DNA from: Flavobacterium akiainvivens
GTDB lineage: Bacteria > Bacteroidota > Bacteroidia > Flavobacteriales > Flavobacteriaceae
Length of the DNA stretch: 64,000 bases
Reading direction: 5' to 3'
Assembly: GCF_001278115.1 (NCBI RefSeq)
Contig: NZ_LIYD01000005.1
Coordinates: forward strand, 247,906-311,905
Shown here: one piece after another, positions 1 through 11,666 of the stretch
Position numbering within the stretch: position 1 is the first letter of the stretch
Layout: each line of letters opens with the position of its first letter
Position numbers and translations under genes: made by a program
Notes under the pieces: model-generated
Seen by the model: only the letters and a program-made list of their open reading frames with translations
What the model was told of the DNA's origin: nothing
Databases searched by the model: none

Positions 1-485
1 TGAGAAAATAAAAAAATACCTTATTATTTTCTATGGCATTACTTTCTTATTAGTGCTGACGAAAATATAATCAATATATAGGGATATATTACTTTATAAA
101 AATTGCGGAAGTAAATCAAATACAAAAACAGGGGCGTAATATTATAAAGTTTTTTAGTTTATTTTAAAGGTTTACACATAGGCTTAATTGGTACTTTCTG
201 CCAAGAGATTTGTTATAAGTTATCCAATTGTTGAGCGCTTTATTTAAAGATGTGTATTAAAAAGATTAATTATAGATGTAAGTATTTAGTATTTATATAA
301 TTACACTTTTTTTTAACAGATATTTAACCGTTTTTACTAATACGGTTTATTTCCGATACCCCTATATTTGATAAGTAACATCCTGTTAAAGAAAGGTTTA
401 AAAATCTTGATTTGCAGATGTATACAATGAAGGCTGGCCAGGCTTCTTTAGCATTACCTAAATATAAATTATAAACCAATCAATC
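1..485. other. AT-rich intergenic region, no gene seen
   Basis: No convincing coding region is visible on either strand. Positions 363-370 read TATATTTG, a perfect match to the Bacteroidota -7 element TAnnTTTG, and could start transcription of the secreted protein at 486. No TTG/TTTG lies at the usual 17-23 nt upstream, so the promoter call is weak. Whatever gene lies to the left of the window does not extend into it recognisably. Confidence 0.4.
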
Positions 486-3400
486 ATGAAAAACCTCTCC
501 CGATGGAGCAGTTTTATGCTGCTGCCAGTACTCTTGTATTGTCTTTTTTTATCCACCACCGTATTAGCCCAGCAAAATAGTTTCCTGAGTTGGGATACAC
601 AGGTAGGCTGTATTAGTTATGATTCCAGCGGTAACCCTAATAGTGCGCCACAGCAGGTTTCTTTCTCAGAGGAGATACCTGATACCGAATGTATACAGGT
701 ATGCGAATTGAGTAGTGTTGTGTATACCGTTCATGGCAACAATGTAGTAAATGTACAGTGGTCAGTATCCGGGGGCACTATAGCGCTTTCTGGCACTGGC
801 AATACCGTTGGAACTGTTAGCTGGGGTGCATCCGGAATTGGATCGCTGGAAGCCTTTATTACATATCCTAAGAATATTACCCGGCGTGTTACCTTATGTA
901 TAACAAAAATTAACCGCCCGGTTGCTGACTTTGGAATTTATGGAGCCGATAGCAATCTTGAATTTTGCCTCAACAGCGCTATAAATTTTCATAACCTTTC
1001 AAATCAAAACGGGGGCTCTGAAATGGTAACCTACCAATGGGATTTTGGTGACGGGGCTACGTCTAATTCTTTTGAGCCGGTTCATGGCTACAGTCAGCCC
1101 GGAACTTACCCGGTTACTTTAACTGTTACTAACAATTGTGGCTGCCAGGCCACAAAAACACATACGGTAACAGTAACTGATAATCCGGGTATAACCATAA
1201 ACCACCCGGGCGTAGTTTGCGATGACGGGCAGTTTCATCACTATACGGTAAACAGCAGTTGCAACGGCGAGTGGCAGATTATTGGGGGCGCAACCCAAAA
1301 CATTACAGGAAATTCTATTGATGTTAAGTGGAACAGTGTAAATGCAGATGGGTTTGGCTATGTTAGTTACCGTTCGGCATGTACCTGCCCCACCTGGACC
1401 ACAATAAGGATACCTGTTATAAAAACCAGCGGCATTGCCATAGATGGCGCTACTACACTGTGCCTTGATGAGCAGGGGCTTTTTTCGCTGCCCCAATGGC
1501 CCAGTACCCAATATGTGTGGTCGCTGTCAGGAAGTTCCCAAAACTCAATTGTTGCCACGCCTAACAGAAACCAGGTGTATATAAATGCTGCCGAAGCCGG
1601 CACTTATACACTAAGTTGCCAGTATACCAATACCATAATGGGCTGCCAGGGCACTGCAAGCATTACCATACAAATTAAAAAAACAATTGATATTTTGGGT
1701 GCCGCCGCTTTTTGCAGTGGTAATCCTTTAGGCTCTTACACATCAAGTGTAGGCAGCGTTCAATGGGTTTTAAGAAAAGATTCCGCTATTATAGCCTCGT
1801 CAACCGGGCCAACTTTTACAAATCCTTTTTCCAGCCCCGGCATATATGAACTAACAGCCTCGTCAGCCGCATATTGCCCTGCTAAAAAGCTTATAACTGT
1901 AGAGAGAACCCCACCGGCACCCACCGGTGTTATTAGCGGGCCGGAAAAGGTATGTGCAGGGCAGCCTTACCAGTACAGTTTTATTAATACAGATACGGGT
2001 TCAGTTTTAGAATGGTCTGTTGTTAACGGTACCATTATTGGCGCCACTACAGGTAACTCAGTAACTGTGCAGTTTAATGCAAATGCATCTAACTATACGG
2101 TTAGTGTGCGCAGGCGCTCTACTGGGGCTTTAGGCTGTCTTTCGGCTCCATTAAATCTAAATGTTAGCCGTTTGGTTATTAATCCGGTAGTAACAAGTAG
2201 CAGCGGGTCTACGGTATTTTGCCCCGGTACACAATCTTCTTTTTCGGTAAACCTGGGTGGCATTACACCTGATTTTCTTGAGTGGAGTATATCTCCGCAG
2301 GGCTTTGGTAACATTGTATCTGGCGCAAATGCTACTACAGTAACAGTAAACTGGAATGAAATAGCCGCAAACCAAACCGGGGGTACGCTTACACTACGCG
2401 TAAAGAAATGTAATCCTGATACCGTTGTAAACATACCCATAACGCTTGTGCCGCGGCCTGTTATAAGCCTCAGCGCACCGGCTTCTTTGTGCAATAATGA
2501 TGCTGAGTTAACCGTAAACCTGTCTACACCGGGAATAACTACCGGTAGCGTTAACTGGGATTTTGGAAATGGAACTACCACCGTTACACCTGTTAATGCT
2601 TCGGGTATTTATACATTTCCTAACCCTTATGTAGTAGCTGCAGGTACCACGCCAGTAAATATAAATTATGCTATTACAGCAAGTGTAACAACCACTAATG
2701 GCTGTACACCGGTAAGGGCTACAGATACTATTGCCATTTATCCGGAAAAGGAAATTACCATTACCCCGGGTTCATTTATAGTATGCCCGGGTACATATCA
2801 ATCGTTAACATTATATTCAAACAGTGGCAGTGGTATTAGCCAGCCCGTATCTTACAAGTGGTATAAAAATAATGCGGCTGTAGGATCTGGCGCAGCGGCA
2901 TATACCATTACAGGGGCTAACCCCGGCGGCGAATATTATGTGGAAGTTACAGATGTTAATGGTTGTGTAGCTACATCGCAACCGGTTACAGTAACTGAAG
3001 ATTGTGGCAATGGGCCGGGTGAGCCTTGCTCGCCATCTCCAACTGTAACATTAACCGGGCATTGGGCTGAATGCGAAAAGTATCTTGCTGAAGTGAGTTT
3101 TACAGGTGGAACAGCTATAAATGTAGAATGGATTGGCAGCCAGCACATAGGGCTGAGCAGCCAGGGTACAAATTATGCCTATTTTGCAACCGATGTACCG
3201 GGTATGCATATTATAACAGTAAAAGTAACATTTCAAACCTCAAGCGGGCTTTGCGTAGTGCAAAAGAGTATTATGGTAGAGAAAAAATATACACCTGATT
3301 TTTATACTACTACAGCCTGTAATTCAGGAACAAACCATACTTATAACGTTACGTTGCTCAATAATTCTACTGTATTTAATGCGCAAAATGCAACCTACAC

Positions 3401-5390
3401 ATTTAGTGGCCCCAACCTTCCACCCACAACAGGGCAAAGCGTTACTGTAAACAATCTTGCACCTGGTTCTTATACCTATACCCTAACTGTAAATGCACCC
3501 GGCATGCAGGCCTGCTCAATAAGTAAAACCATTGTACTGGCACCATTGCCTAACCTGAACTTCAACCTGGCCGACCTCAATTACTGCCCGCAGGAGCCAT
3601 TAACGCTTACCATACCTAATTATAATGCTGCTTACCAGTACTCGTGGCATTTTGGAAGCAGTATATACAATGCAACCGGAGCTTCAACTGTTGTAAATGT
3701 TACAGGTAACGGACAGGTGCTCATTACGCTTCAGGCAACTACACCATACGGTTGCAGCATAAGTAGTAATGCGGTAAATGTAAACGTAAACAGCCAGCAG
3801 TTTAACGGAACGCTAAGCGCTACACCCGCTTTAGCCTGTACTCCGGGGGGGCTTGCAGAAATAAAATATACTCCGGCTACAGGTAGTGCAGTGCCATCAA
3901 CATTCACATGGTTGAATGGTAACCAGGTAGTAGCCAATACAAATGTTCCTTATTTTAATCCAACTACTACAGGAACATACTGGGTTAGGTTAGGAGGTCA
4001 GGGCGGCTGTAGTTATGCCGGTAACGGAAATGCATCGGTAACCATTATACCGCAGCCTGTTGTGGGAATAACAGGAAACAGCAGTATATGCCAGGGGCAA
4101 ACAACTATTTTACAGGGCAGTGTTTCCGGCAATAACCTACAAGTAAGATGGCTTTTAAATACCAATCCGGTAACAGGGCCACAGGGGGTCTGGGCAACTG
4201 CAACACCGGCAAACTTATCTTTTACAGTACCGGGCAATTTATCCGCCGGAACTTATCAATATGCCCTTGAGGTAAGATATGCTAATGGGGCAGGTTGCAC
4301 TAATATGGCTATAATAGTGGTTGAAGTTTTTGCACCGTCACCACAACCGGTGCTAACCTATAATATTGTAAGTTGTGAACCTTACCAGGTTAAAATCAAT
4401 GTAACAAATTCGGTTAATGGTGGCACTTACAACTGGAGTAATGGCGATACCGGAAACTCAATAATTGTAACAACAGGAGGCGCTTACCAGGTAACAGTTG
4501 TTAATGAGGGAGGTGCCTGCAATGCATCGGCAGGCATTACCGTGCCGCATTCTTTTTCGTGGGATTTTGCGGGAGGCTTCTTTAGCAGGTGCCTGGATGC
4601 ATTGCCGGCCCCATACATACTTGCACCTTTAGGAGTGGTTGATGCTTACACATGGCTTGTAAACGGCCAGCCCGCTACACAAGGGGCCAACATGGGCATA
4701 CAAAACCAGCCCATTGACCAGATTGGTAATTATCAGTTAGTGGTGGTTAATGACGGCTGTACTTATGAAAGTGAAATACTAACCATAGTACCATCAGAAG
4801 GTTGCGAATATCCAAAATGCGGTATTGGGGTTTTAGGAAACCTGAATGTTAGTGTTGTTAACGGCATATACCAGGTAACCGGTACATTTGTTAGCGGCAC
4901 TGCACCTACTGCTAATGTAACTATTTCAAGCTTTAATAATTATGGTATTTATTCGCCTCCATCTGTATTTGTAGCGGCTGGTAGTACAGTGCCTGTATCA
5001 TTTACTTTTACACCTAATGCCACGTTTAACGGCGGAAGTGATTATCTAATTATACAAATGGATGGATGTTATACTGAAGTTCCTATAAATTTCCCAAAAA
5101 TTAATAATAACAGCACAGCCAGGTTACTTGCTACACCAGCAGAAATGACAACTATGCCTAATCCTGCAAAAGATTACACTGTTGTTAAGTATGATTTAGG
5201 GACTACTTTTGCTAAGGCAGAGTCTATAACACTATTTAATTTACTCGGAGTTCCGCTGCAAACGGTACAGTTAAAGCAATCTTCGGCCGAGGTTATCTTA
5301 GATACTTCTGCACTTGCTTCGGGAACATATATAATCAGCATTCAGGCTGATGGGCAGCGTGCCATACAACATACATTAATAAAGCAATAA
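486..5390 (+). CDS. Large secreted PKD-domain protein with type A T9SS sorting domain
   Basis: Predicted cell-surface or extracellular protein of 1634 residues. It starts with a signal peptide (about residues 1-29, ending in VLAQ). One clear PKD domain lies around residues 145-232, with the typical WDFGDG and PGTYPVTLTV motifs; further Ig/PKD-like segments repeat through most of the length, many rich in paired Cys. The last 75 residues form a type A sorting domain (MPNPAKDYT motif, then LFNLLG and SGTYIISI), which in this phylum directs export by the type IX secretion system. It may act in adhesion or polysaccharide binding, but no catalytic domain is visible. It stands alone, with a terminator behind it. 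Confidence 0.9.
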   Translation: MKNLSRWSSFMLLPVLLYCLFLSTTVLAQQNSFLSWDTQVGCISYDSSGNPNSAPQQVSFSEEIPDTECIQVCELSSVVYTVHGNNVVNVQWSVSGGTIALSGTGNTVGTVSWGASGIGSLEAFITYPKNITRRVTLCITKINRPVADFGIYGADSNLEFCLNSAINFHNLSNQNGGSEMVTYQWDFGDGATSNSFEPVHGYSQPGTYPVTLTVTNNCGCQATKTHTVTVTDNPGITINHPGVVCDDGQFHHYTVNSSCNGEWQIIGGATQNITGNSIDVKWNSVNADGFGYVSYRSACTCPTWTTIRIPVIKTSGIAIDGATTLCLDEQGLFSLPQWPSTQYVWSLSGSSQNSIVATPNRNQVYINAAEAGTYTLSCQYTNTIMGCQGTASITIQIKKTIDILGAAAFCSGNPLGSYTSSVGSVQWVLRKDSAIIASSTGPTFTNPFSSPGIYELTASSAAYCPAKKLITVERTPPAPTGVISGPEKVCAGQPYQYSFINTDTGSVLEWSVVNGTIIGATTGNSVTVQFNANASNYTVSVRRRSTGALGCLSAPLNLNVSRLVINPVVTSSSGSTVFCPGTQSSFSVNLGGITPDFLEWSISPQGFGNIVSGANATTVTVNWNEIAANQTGGTLTLRVKKCNPDTVVNIPITLVPRPVISLSAPASLCNNDAELTVNLSTPGITTGSVNWDFGNGTTTVTPVNASGIYTFPNPYVVAAGTTPVNINYAITASVTTTNGCTPVRATDTIAIYPEKEITITPGSFIVCPGTYQSLTLYSNSGSGISQPVSYKWYKNNAAVGSGAAAYTITGANPGGEYYVEVTDVNGCVATSQPVTVTEDCGNGPGEPCSPSPTVTLTGHWAECEKYLAEVSFTGGTAINVEWIGSQHIGLSSQGTNYAYFATDVPGMHIITVKVTFQTSSGLCVVQKSIMVEKKYTPDFYTTTACNSGTNHTYNVTLLNNSTVFNAQNATYTFSGPNLPPTTGQSVTVNNLAPGSYTYTLTVNAPGMQACSISKTIVLAPLPNLNFNLADLNYCPQEPLTLTIPNYNAAYQYSWHFGSSIYNATGASTVVNVTGNGQVLITLQATTPYGCSISSNAVNVNVNSQQFNGTLSATPALACTPGGLAEIKYTPATGSAVPSTFTWLNGNQVVANTNVPYFNPTTTGTYWVRLGGQGGCSYAGNGNASVTIIPQPVVGITGNSSICQGQTTILQGSVSGNNLQVRWLLNTNPVTGPQGVWATATPANLSFTVPGNLSAGTYQYALEVRYANGAGCTNMAIIVVEVFAPSPQPVLTYNIVSCEPYQVKINVTNSVNGGTYNWSNGDTGNSIIVTTGGAYQVTVVNEGGACNASAGITVPHSFSWDFAGGFFSRCLDALPAPYILAPLGVVDAYTWLVNGQPATQGANMGIQNQPIDQIGNYQLVVVNDGCTYESEILTIVPSEGCEYPKCGIGVLGNLNVSVVNGIYQVTGTFVSGTAPTANVTISSFNNYGIYSPPSVFVAAGSTVPVSFTFTPNATFNGGSDYLIIQMDGCYTEVPINFPKINNNSTARLLATPAEMTTMPNPAKDYTVVKYDLGTTFAKAESITLFNLLGVPLQTVQLKQSSAEVILDTSALASGTYIISIQADGQRAIQHTLIKQ

Positions 5391-5415
5391 CTATAAAATA
5401 TCTTTAAAGCCTGTA

Positions 5416-5450
5416 AAACCTGCAAACTAAAAGTTTGCAGGTTTTTGTTT
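5416..5450 (+). terminator. Intrinsic terminator after the PKD protein
   Basis: A 13-bp perfect stem (arms 5416-5428 and 5432-5444) with an AAA loop is followed by a T-rich run. It starts 25 bp after the stop codon at 5390 and should end the transcript from 486. Confidence 0.85.
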
Positions 5451-5602
5451 TTATATATCTTCCTGTAATGTAGGAAATTATTTACATAAATGGCGACGGC
5501 AGACGGCTATATAGGCAATGTATTGCCATAAGTTAAATGAAACCATTTCCTTAAGAGGTTTTTTGTATGTTTACGAAAAACTTTCCAACATACACAGCTA
5601 TA

Positions 5603-7927
5603 ATGAGCAAACCAAATCCTATCACACTCCGATTTTTATTTATCCTGTTTGTTTTACTATTTAATAGAGTATCTGCACAATCGGATAACCCGGAACAGGT
5701 GCGGAAAATAATTGACAGGGTTAATACATACTGGCAATCGCAAAACGTTGCAGAAACAAGAAGCTTTTGGGATAACGCAGCCTATCATACCGGAAATATA
5801 GAAGCCTATATGCTTACCGGTAATGAAAAATACCGCGCCTATTCTGAAGCCTGGGCTAATCATAATCAGTGGATGGGGGCAAAAAGCAACGATAAACAAC
5901 AATGGAAGTATTCATACGGAGAGAGCGATGAATATGTGCTTTTTGGCGATTATCAAATCTGTTTCCAGGTCTATGCAGACTTATACAACCTGTTGCCGGA
6001 ACCGCATAAAATAGCAAGGGCTAAAGAAGTTATGGAATACCAAATGGCCACAGGTAATAATGATTACTGGTGGTGGAGCGATGGGTTGTATATGGTAATG
6101 CCGGTAATGACCAAGATGTATAAGATAACAAACAATAGACAATACCTTGATAAATTATTTGAATATCTGTCGTATGCAGACAGTATTATGTTTGATGCAG
6201 ATGAAAACCTGTATTACCGCGATGCCAAATATGTTTATCCGAAGCATAAAAGTGTAAACGGCAAGAAAGATTTCTGGGCCCGTGGCGATGGCTGGGTTCT
6301 GGCTGGCCTTGCTAAAGTTATTAAAGATTTACCTGCCGATTATAAGCACCGTGATTTCTTTGTCCAAAAATTTCAGAAGATGGCTGCAGCAGTGGCTCAA
6401 TTACAGCAGCCACAGGGCTACTGGACAAGGAGTATGATGGATACTGAACATGCACCCGGCCCCGAAACAAGTGGTACTGCATTTTTTACATATGCTATAC
6501 TTTGGGGAATAAACAATAATTACCTGGACCAGGCAACATATGTGCCGGTAATTGAACGTTCATGGAGGTACCTTAAAGGTACTGCACTGCAAAAGAATGG
6601 TAAAATAGGGTATGTTCAGCCCATAGGTGAAAAAGCCATTCCCGGCCAGGTAGTAAATGCAGCATCTACAGCAAATTTTGGAGTAGGGGCATTCCTTTTA
6701 GCTGCCTGCGAATATGTGCGCTACCTCGAAGCGAATAATGAAAGCAGCAAAGACAGGGCGTACTGGTCTGAACTTGCCTACAAAATGGCGGCCCCGGTAC
6801 TTAGTAACATGTCTGAAGGCACGCTGCGTGCAAATATGCTTGTAGAGGTAAGCGCGTCTTATGATGGGCGCGATAACCGTGTGGTGTATATGGAAGCTTT
6901 TGGCAGGCTAATGGCGGGTATAGCGCCATGGCTGGCATTGCCCGATGATAATACAAAAGAAGGAGCTAAACGCAGGCAGCTGCGCCAATGGGCACTAAAA
7001 AGTTATAAAAATGCTGTAGACCCTAACAGCCCTGATTATTTGTTATGGCGCGGCCACGGGCAGGCGCTGGTAGATGCTGCATACATTGCCGAAAGTTTCC
7101 TTCGTGGGTATGATGCACTCTGGGTACCTCTTGATGAAGAAACTAAGAACTGCTATATAGCCGAGTTTCAGCAATTGCGCCGCATTGACCCGCCTTATAC
7201 TAACTGGTTACTCTTTTCATCTACTATTGAGGCATTTTTGGCAAAGGCCGGCGCCGAACATGACGAATTTCGTATTAACTCAGCTATACGTAAAGTAGAA
7301 GAATGGTATGTGGGCGATGGCTGGTATGCCGACGGGCCTTCATTTAGCTTTGACTATTACAGTAGCTTTGTTTTTCACCCTATGTATCTTGAAACCTGCC
7401 AGGCAATGAAAGATGCCGGTGCGGGCACACGCATTGACTATGAAAAATATTACGACCGTGAACTAAGGCGCGCGCAAAAGTATGCGCTTATTCTTGAACG
7501 GTTTATTTCACCCGAAGGCACTTTTCCGGTTTTTGGCAGATCTATACCTTACCGTATGGCCTGTATGCAGCCCCTTGCCCTAATGGCGCAATATGGGCGT
7601 CTGCCTGAAGGGATTACAAACGGCCAGGCGAGGGCGGCGCTCACAGCCGTTATGCACCGTATGTTTGATGGATCGGATAATTTTAATAAAAAAGGATACC
7701 TTACAATAGGTTTTGTAGGTAGCCAACCCAACATTGCCGACTGGTATACTAATAATGGCAGCCTCTACATGACTTCGCTTTCCTTTATGCCACTGGGCTT
7801 ACCGGCGGCGCATCCTTTTTGGGCTGATGCCGCTATGGACTTGACGAGTGTAAAAGCATGGAGTGGGCAATCTTTTCCTAAAGACCATCATTGGAAAGAC
7901 GAAATACAGACAAAAGATAAATATTAA
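5603..7927 (+). CDS. GH105-type unsaturated glycuronyl hydrolase fused to a DUF2264 domain
   Basis: Predicted secreted or periplasmic carbohydrate-active enzyme. An ATG at 5567 gives 786 residues, but the ATG at 5603 gives a normal signal peptide (774 residues, ending in RVSAQ), so I prefer it. The N-terminal half matches glycoside hydrolase family 105, which removes unsaturated uronic acid from pectin-type oligosaccharides: note the WWWSDGLYM, WARGDGW and ETSGTAFF motifs of the (alpha/alpha)6 barrel. The C-terminal half (from about residue 400) is a DUF2264 domain (EAFGRL, LLWRGHGQALVDAA, FDYYSSFVFHP). Both halves are helical-barrel hydrolase types, so the protein may cut two linkages in sequence. 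No SusC/SusD pair or other polysaccharide-utilisation genes lie beside it, so the substrate is not clear. Confidence 0.85.
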   Translation: MSKPNPITLRFLFILFVLLFNRVSAQSDNPEQVRKIIDRVNTYWQSQNVAETRSFWDNAAYHTGNIEAYMLTGNEKYRAYSEAWANHNQWMGAKSNDKQQWKYSYGESDEYVLFGDYQICFQVYADLYNLLPEPHKIARAKEVMEYQMATGNNDYWWWSDGLYMVMPVMTKMYKITNNRQYLDKLFEYLSYADSIMFDADENLYYRDAKYVYPKHKSVNGKKDFWARGDGWVLAGLAKVIKDLPADYKHRDFFVQKFQKMAAAVAQLQQPQGYWTRSMMDTEHAPGPETSGTAFFTYAILWGINNNYLDQATYVPVIERSWRYLKGTALQKNGKIGYVQPIGEKAIPGQVVNAASTANFGVGAFLLAACEYVRYLEANNESSKDRAYWSELAYKMAAPVLSNMSEGTLRANMLVEVSASYDGRDNRVVYMEAFGRLMAGIAPWLALPDDNTKEGAKRRQLRQWALKSYKNAVDPNSPDYLLWRGHGQALVDAAYIAESFLRGYDALWVPLDEETKNCYIAEFQQLRRIDPPYTNWLLFSSTIEAFLAKAGAEHDEFRINSAIRKVEEWYVGDGWYADGPSFSFDYYSSFVFHPMYLETCQAMKDAGAGTRIDYEKYYDRELRRAQKYALILERFISPEGTFPVFGRSIPYRMACMQPLALMAQYGRLPEGITNGQARAALTAVMHRMFDGSDNFNKKGYLTIGFVGSQPNIADWYTNNGSLYMTSLSFMPLGLPAAHPFWADAAMDLTSVKAWSGQSFPKDHHWKDEIQTKDKY

Positions 7928-7974
7928 TTACTCAAATAATAATACTGGGGAAATACATCGGCTGAACACTGCCT

Positions 7975-8020
7975 GAATTTAGGTTAAGATTGTTTGATAA
8001 GGCAAGGGATGATTCACAGG
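7975..8020 (+). repeat. Degenerate terminal CRISPR repeat
   Basis: The last 13 bases (8008-8020, GATGATTCACAGG) equal the 3' end of the CRISPR repeat and lie 31 nt before the first intact repeat, as expected for one more repeat-spacer unit. The other 33 bases have decayed almost completely. Degenerate repeats normally mark the old (trailer) end of an array. Confidence 0.75.
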
Positions 8021-8051
8021 AAATGCCCAATCTATAATGAAAAGTTACAAG

Positions 8052-10294
8052 TTGTGAATAGCTTTCAAAATTGTATCTTAGTAGATGATTCACAGGGGTA
8101 ACATTTGCTTTACCCTCTAACACTGAGTTGTGAATAGCTTTCAAAATTGTATCTTAGTAGATGATTCACAGGCGTTAACCCCGGATGCAATAAGTGTCTA
8201 AGTTGTGAATAGCTTTCAAAATTGTATCTTAGTAGATGATTCACAGGGTAGCTTGTTTATGGTTTCCGCCTGCTTAAGTTGTGAATAGCTTTCAAAATTG
8301 TATCTTAGTAGATGATTCACAGGCCGGGCTACTAAAGGGGGTAGAAATACTAAGTTGTGAATAGCTTTCAAAATTGTATCTTAGTAGATGATTCACAGGG
8401 AAAGCCTCAATAATTATAGGGGTAATAGCGTTGTGAATAGCTTTCAAAATTGTATCTTAGTAGATGATTCACAGGAGGCAGACAGCTACAACAGTACACT
8501 TGTAGTTGTGAATAGCTTTCAAAATTGTATCTTAGTAGATGATTCACAGGTACATGACGGCAAAAGGTCGCTTTGCATAGGTTGTGAATAGCTTTCAAAA
8601 TTGTATCTTAGTAGATGATTCACAGGGGGAGAAGGTGCAGACGCGAAGAAGCGTATGTTGTGAATAGCTTTCAAAATTGTATCTTAGTAGATGATTCACA
8701 GGTAAAAACATAGCAGGATTTCGTTTTGCTAGTTGTGAATAGCTTTCAAAATTGTATCTTAGTAGATGATTCACAGGCGATATGGCAAGCGAGGCCGTAG
8801 AGCCTGTGTTGTGAATAGCTTTCAAAATTGTATCTTAGTAGATGATTCACAGGGGGCGGATATTTTAATGGGTGGTTTTCCTGTTGTGAATAGCTTTCAA
8901 AATTGTATCTTAGTAGATGATTCACAGGGTAATCGGTTCTACCGCCTCCGCTTTTTCAGTTGTGAATAGCTTTCAAAATTGTATCTTAGTAGATGATTCA
9001 CAGGAAACGCATCAAAGTTAGGCAGGTCCCCCGGGTTGTGAATAGCTTTCAAAATTGTATCTTAGTAGATGATTCACAGGTTGAAGAGGCCGGGGGTATA
9101 TTTATAATTAGTTGTGAATAGCTTTCAAAATTGTATCTTAGTAGATGATTCACAGGCAAACTCTTTAACAGGTGCCACACTTATAGTTGTGAATAGCTTT
9201 CAAAATTGTATCTTAGTAGATGATTCACAGGAGAAGGCATTAAAAAGATTTATAAATCTTTGTTGTGAATAGCTTTCAAAATTGTATCTTAGTAGATGAT
9301 TCACAGGGTCCATTAACATAGACAAATCACGCCTTACGTTGTGAATAGCTTTCAAAATTGTATCTTAGTAGATGATTCACAGGCATACACCTCCTGTAAA
9401 CCCTGCGTTTGCCGTTGTGAATAGCTTTCAAAATTGTATCTTAGTAGATGATTCACAGGTGCAGCCCGGCTCTCTTATTAATCAGCCTTGTTGTGAATAG
9501 CTTTCAAAATTGTATCTTAGTAGATGATTCACAGGTAAGTATATATTGCTAAGGCACTACACCGGGTTGTGAATAGCTTTCAAAATTGTATCTTAGTAGA
9601 TGATTCACAGGAAGCAGAGGCATATACCGGCAATTCCCACTGTTGTGAATAGCTTTCAAAATTGTATCTTAGTAGATGATTCACAGGAATAGTATGACTG
9701 ATTTACATTCATTGATAGTTGTGAATAGCTTTCAAAATTGTATCTTAGTAGATGATTCACAGGGGAAAAGCTAAACGAGATTTTAAGCGAGAGGTTGTGA
9801 ATAGCTTTCAAAATTGTATCTTAGTAGATGATTCACAGGAGGAAAAGTTTTACTGATGTTGCAGATGCTGTTGTGAATAGCTTTCAAAATTGTATCTTAG
9901 TAGATGATTCACAGGCACAGACCAATTTAACCTTTACTGGGTGTTGTTGTGAATAGCTTTCAAAATTGTATCTTAGTAGATGATTCACAGGTCTGTTTAT
10001 GAACCTTTTTGGATGTGTTGGGTTGTGAATAGCTTTCAAAATTGTATCTTAGTAGATGATTCACAGGTCAAGTCCATAACATGAGCAGTGACTGCCAGTT
10101 GTGAATAGCTTTCAAAATTGTATCTTAGTAGATGATTCACAGGCAAAACCAAATATTAAACGGTCAAGCCTTGTTGTGAATAGCTTTCAAAATTGTATCT
10201 TAGTAGATGATTCACAGGGTTTCATCGAATTGCCCCTGTTGCTGCTCTGTTGTGAATAGCTTTCAAAATTGTATCTTAGTAGATGATTCACAGG
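8052..10294 (+). CRISPR. Type II-C CRISPR array, 30 repeats of 46 bp with 29 spacers
   Basis: Thirty copies of a 46-bp repeat (starts GTTGTGAATAGC, ends GATGATTCACAGG) begin at 8052, 8128, 8203 and so on to 10249, at 75- or 76-bp intervals. Spacers are 29 or 30 nt and all differ. The repeats I compared appear identical, including the last one. The repeat ends are complementary (TGTGAAT and ATTCACA). The repeat's 5' part pairs with the anti-repeat of the tracrRNA at about 15669, which shows the crRNAs read on the plus strand, opposite to the cas genes. Each repeat contains a TTG (repeat bases 2-4), 19 nt, then TATCTTAG (bases 24-31), close to the Bacteroidota promoter TTG-N17-23-TAnnTTTG. I did not recognise any spacer target. 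Confidence 0.98.
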
Positions 10295-10322
10295 ATACCA
10301 GCTTTAAAATGCTGGTATCCTG
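10291..10322. other. Perfect 12-bp inverted repeat at the cas-proximal end of the array
   Basis: Arms CAGGATACCAGC (10291-10302) and GCTGGTATCCTG (10311-10322) flank the 8-nt loop TTTAAAAT. The first four bases are the end of the last CRISPR repeat. No T-run follows on the plus strand, so it is not a classical intrinsic terminator. It could stop array transcripts with help, or mark the integration end of the array for Cas1-Cas2. Confidence 0.75.
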
Positions 10323-10402
10323 AAATCTACGTTCAATCTTAGGATGAAAAAAATCTAATAAAAAGGCTTTGATAAGTATTGATTTGGGGTTGTTTTTTTA
10401 TT

Positions 10403-11662
<1,260 letters not shown>

Positions 11663-11666
<4 letters not shown>

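Noticed and set aside
8388..8969. Short open frames on both strands inside the CRISPR array
   Set aside because: They consist of translated repeats with changing spacer parts; no protein signal.
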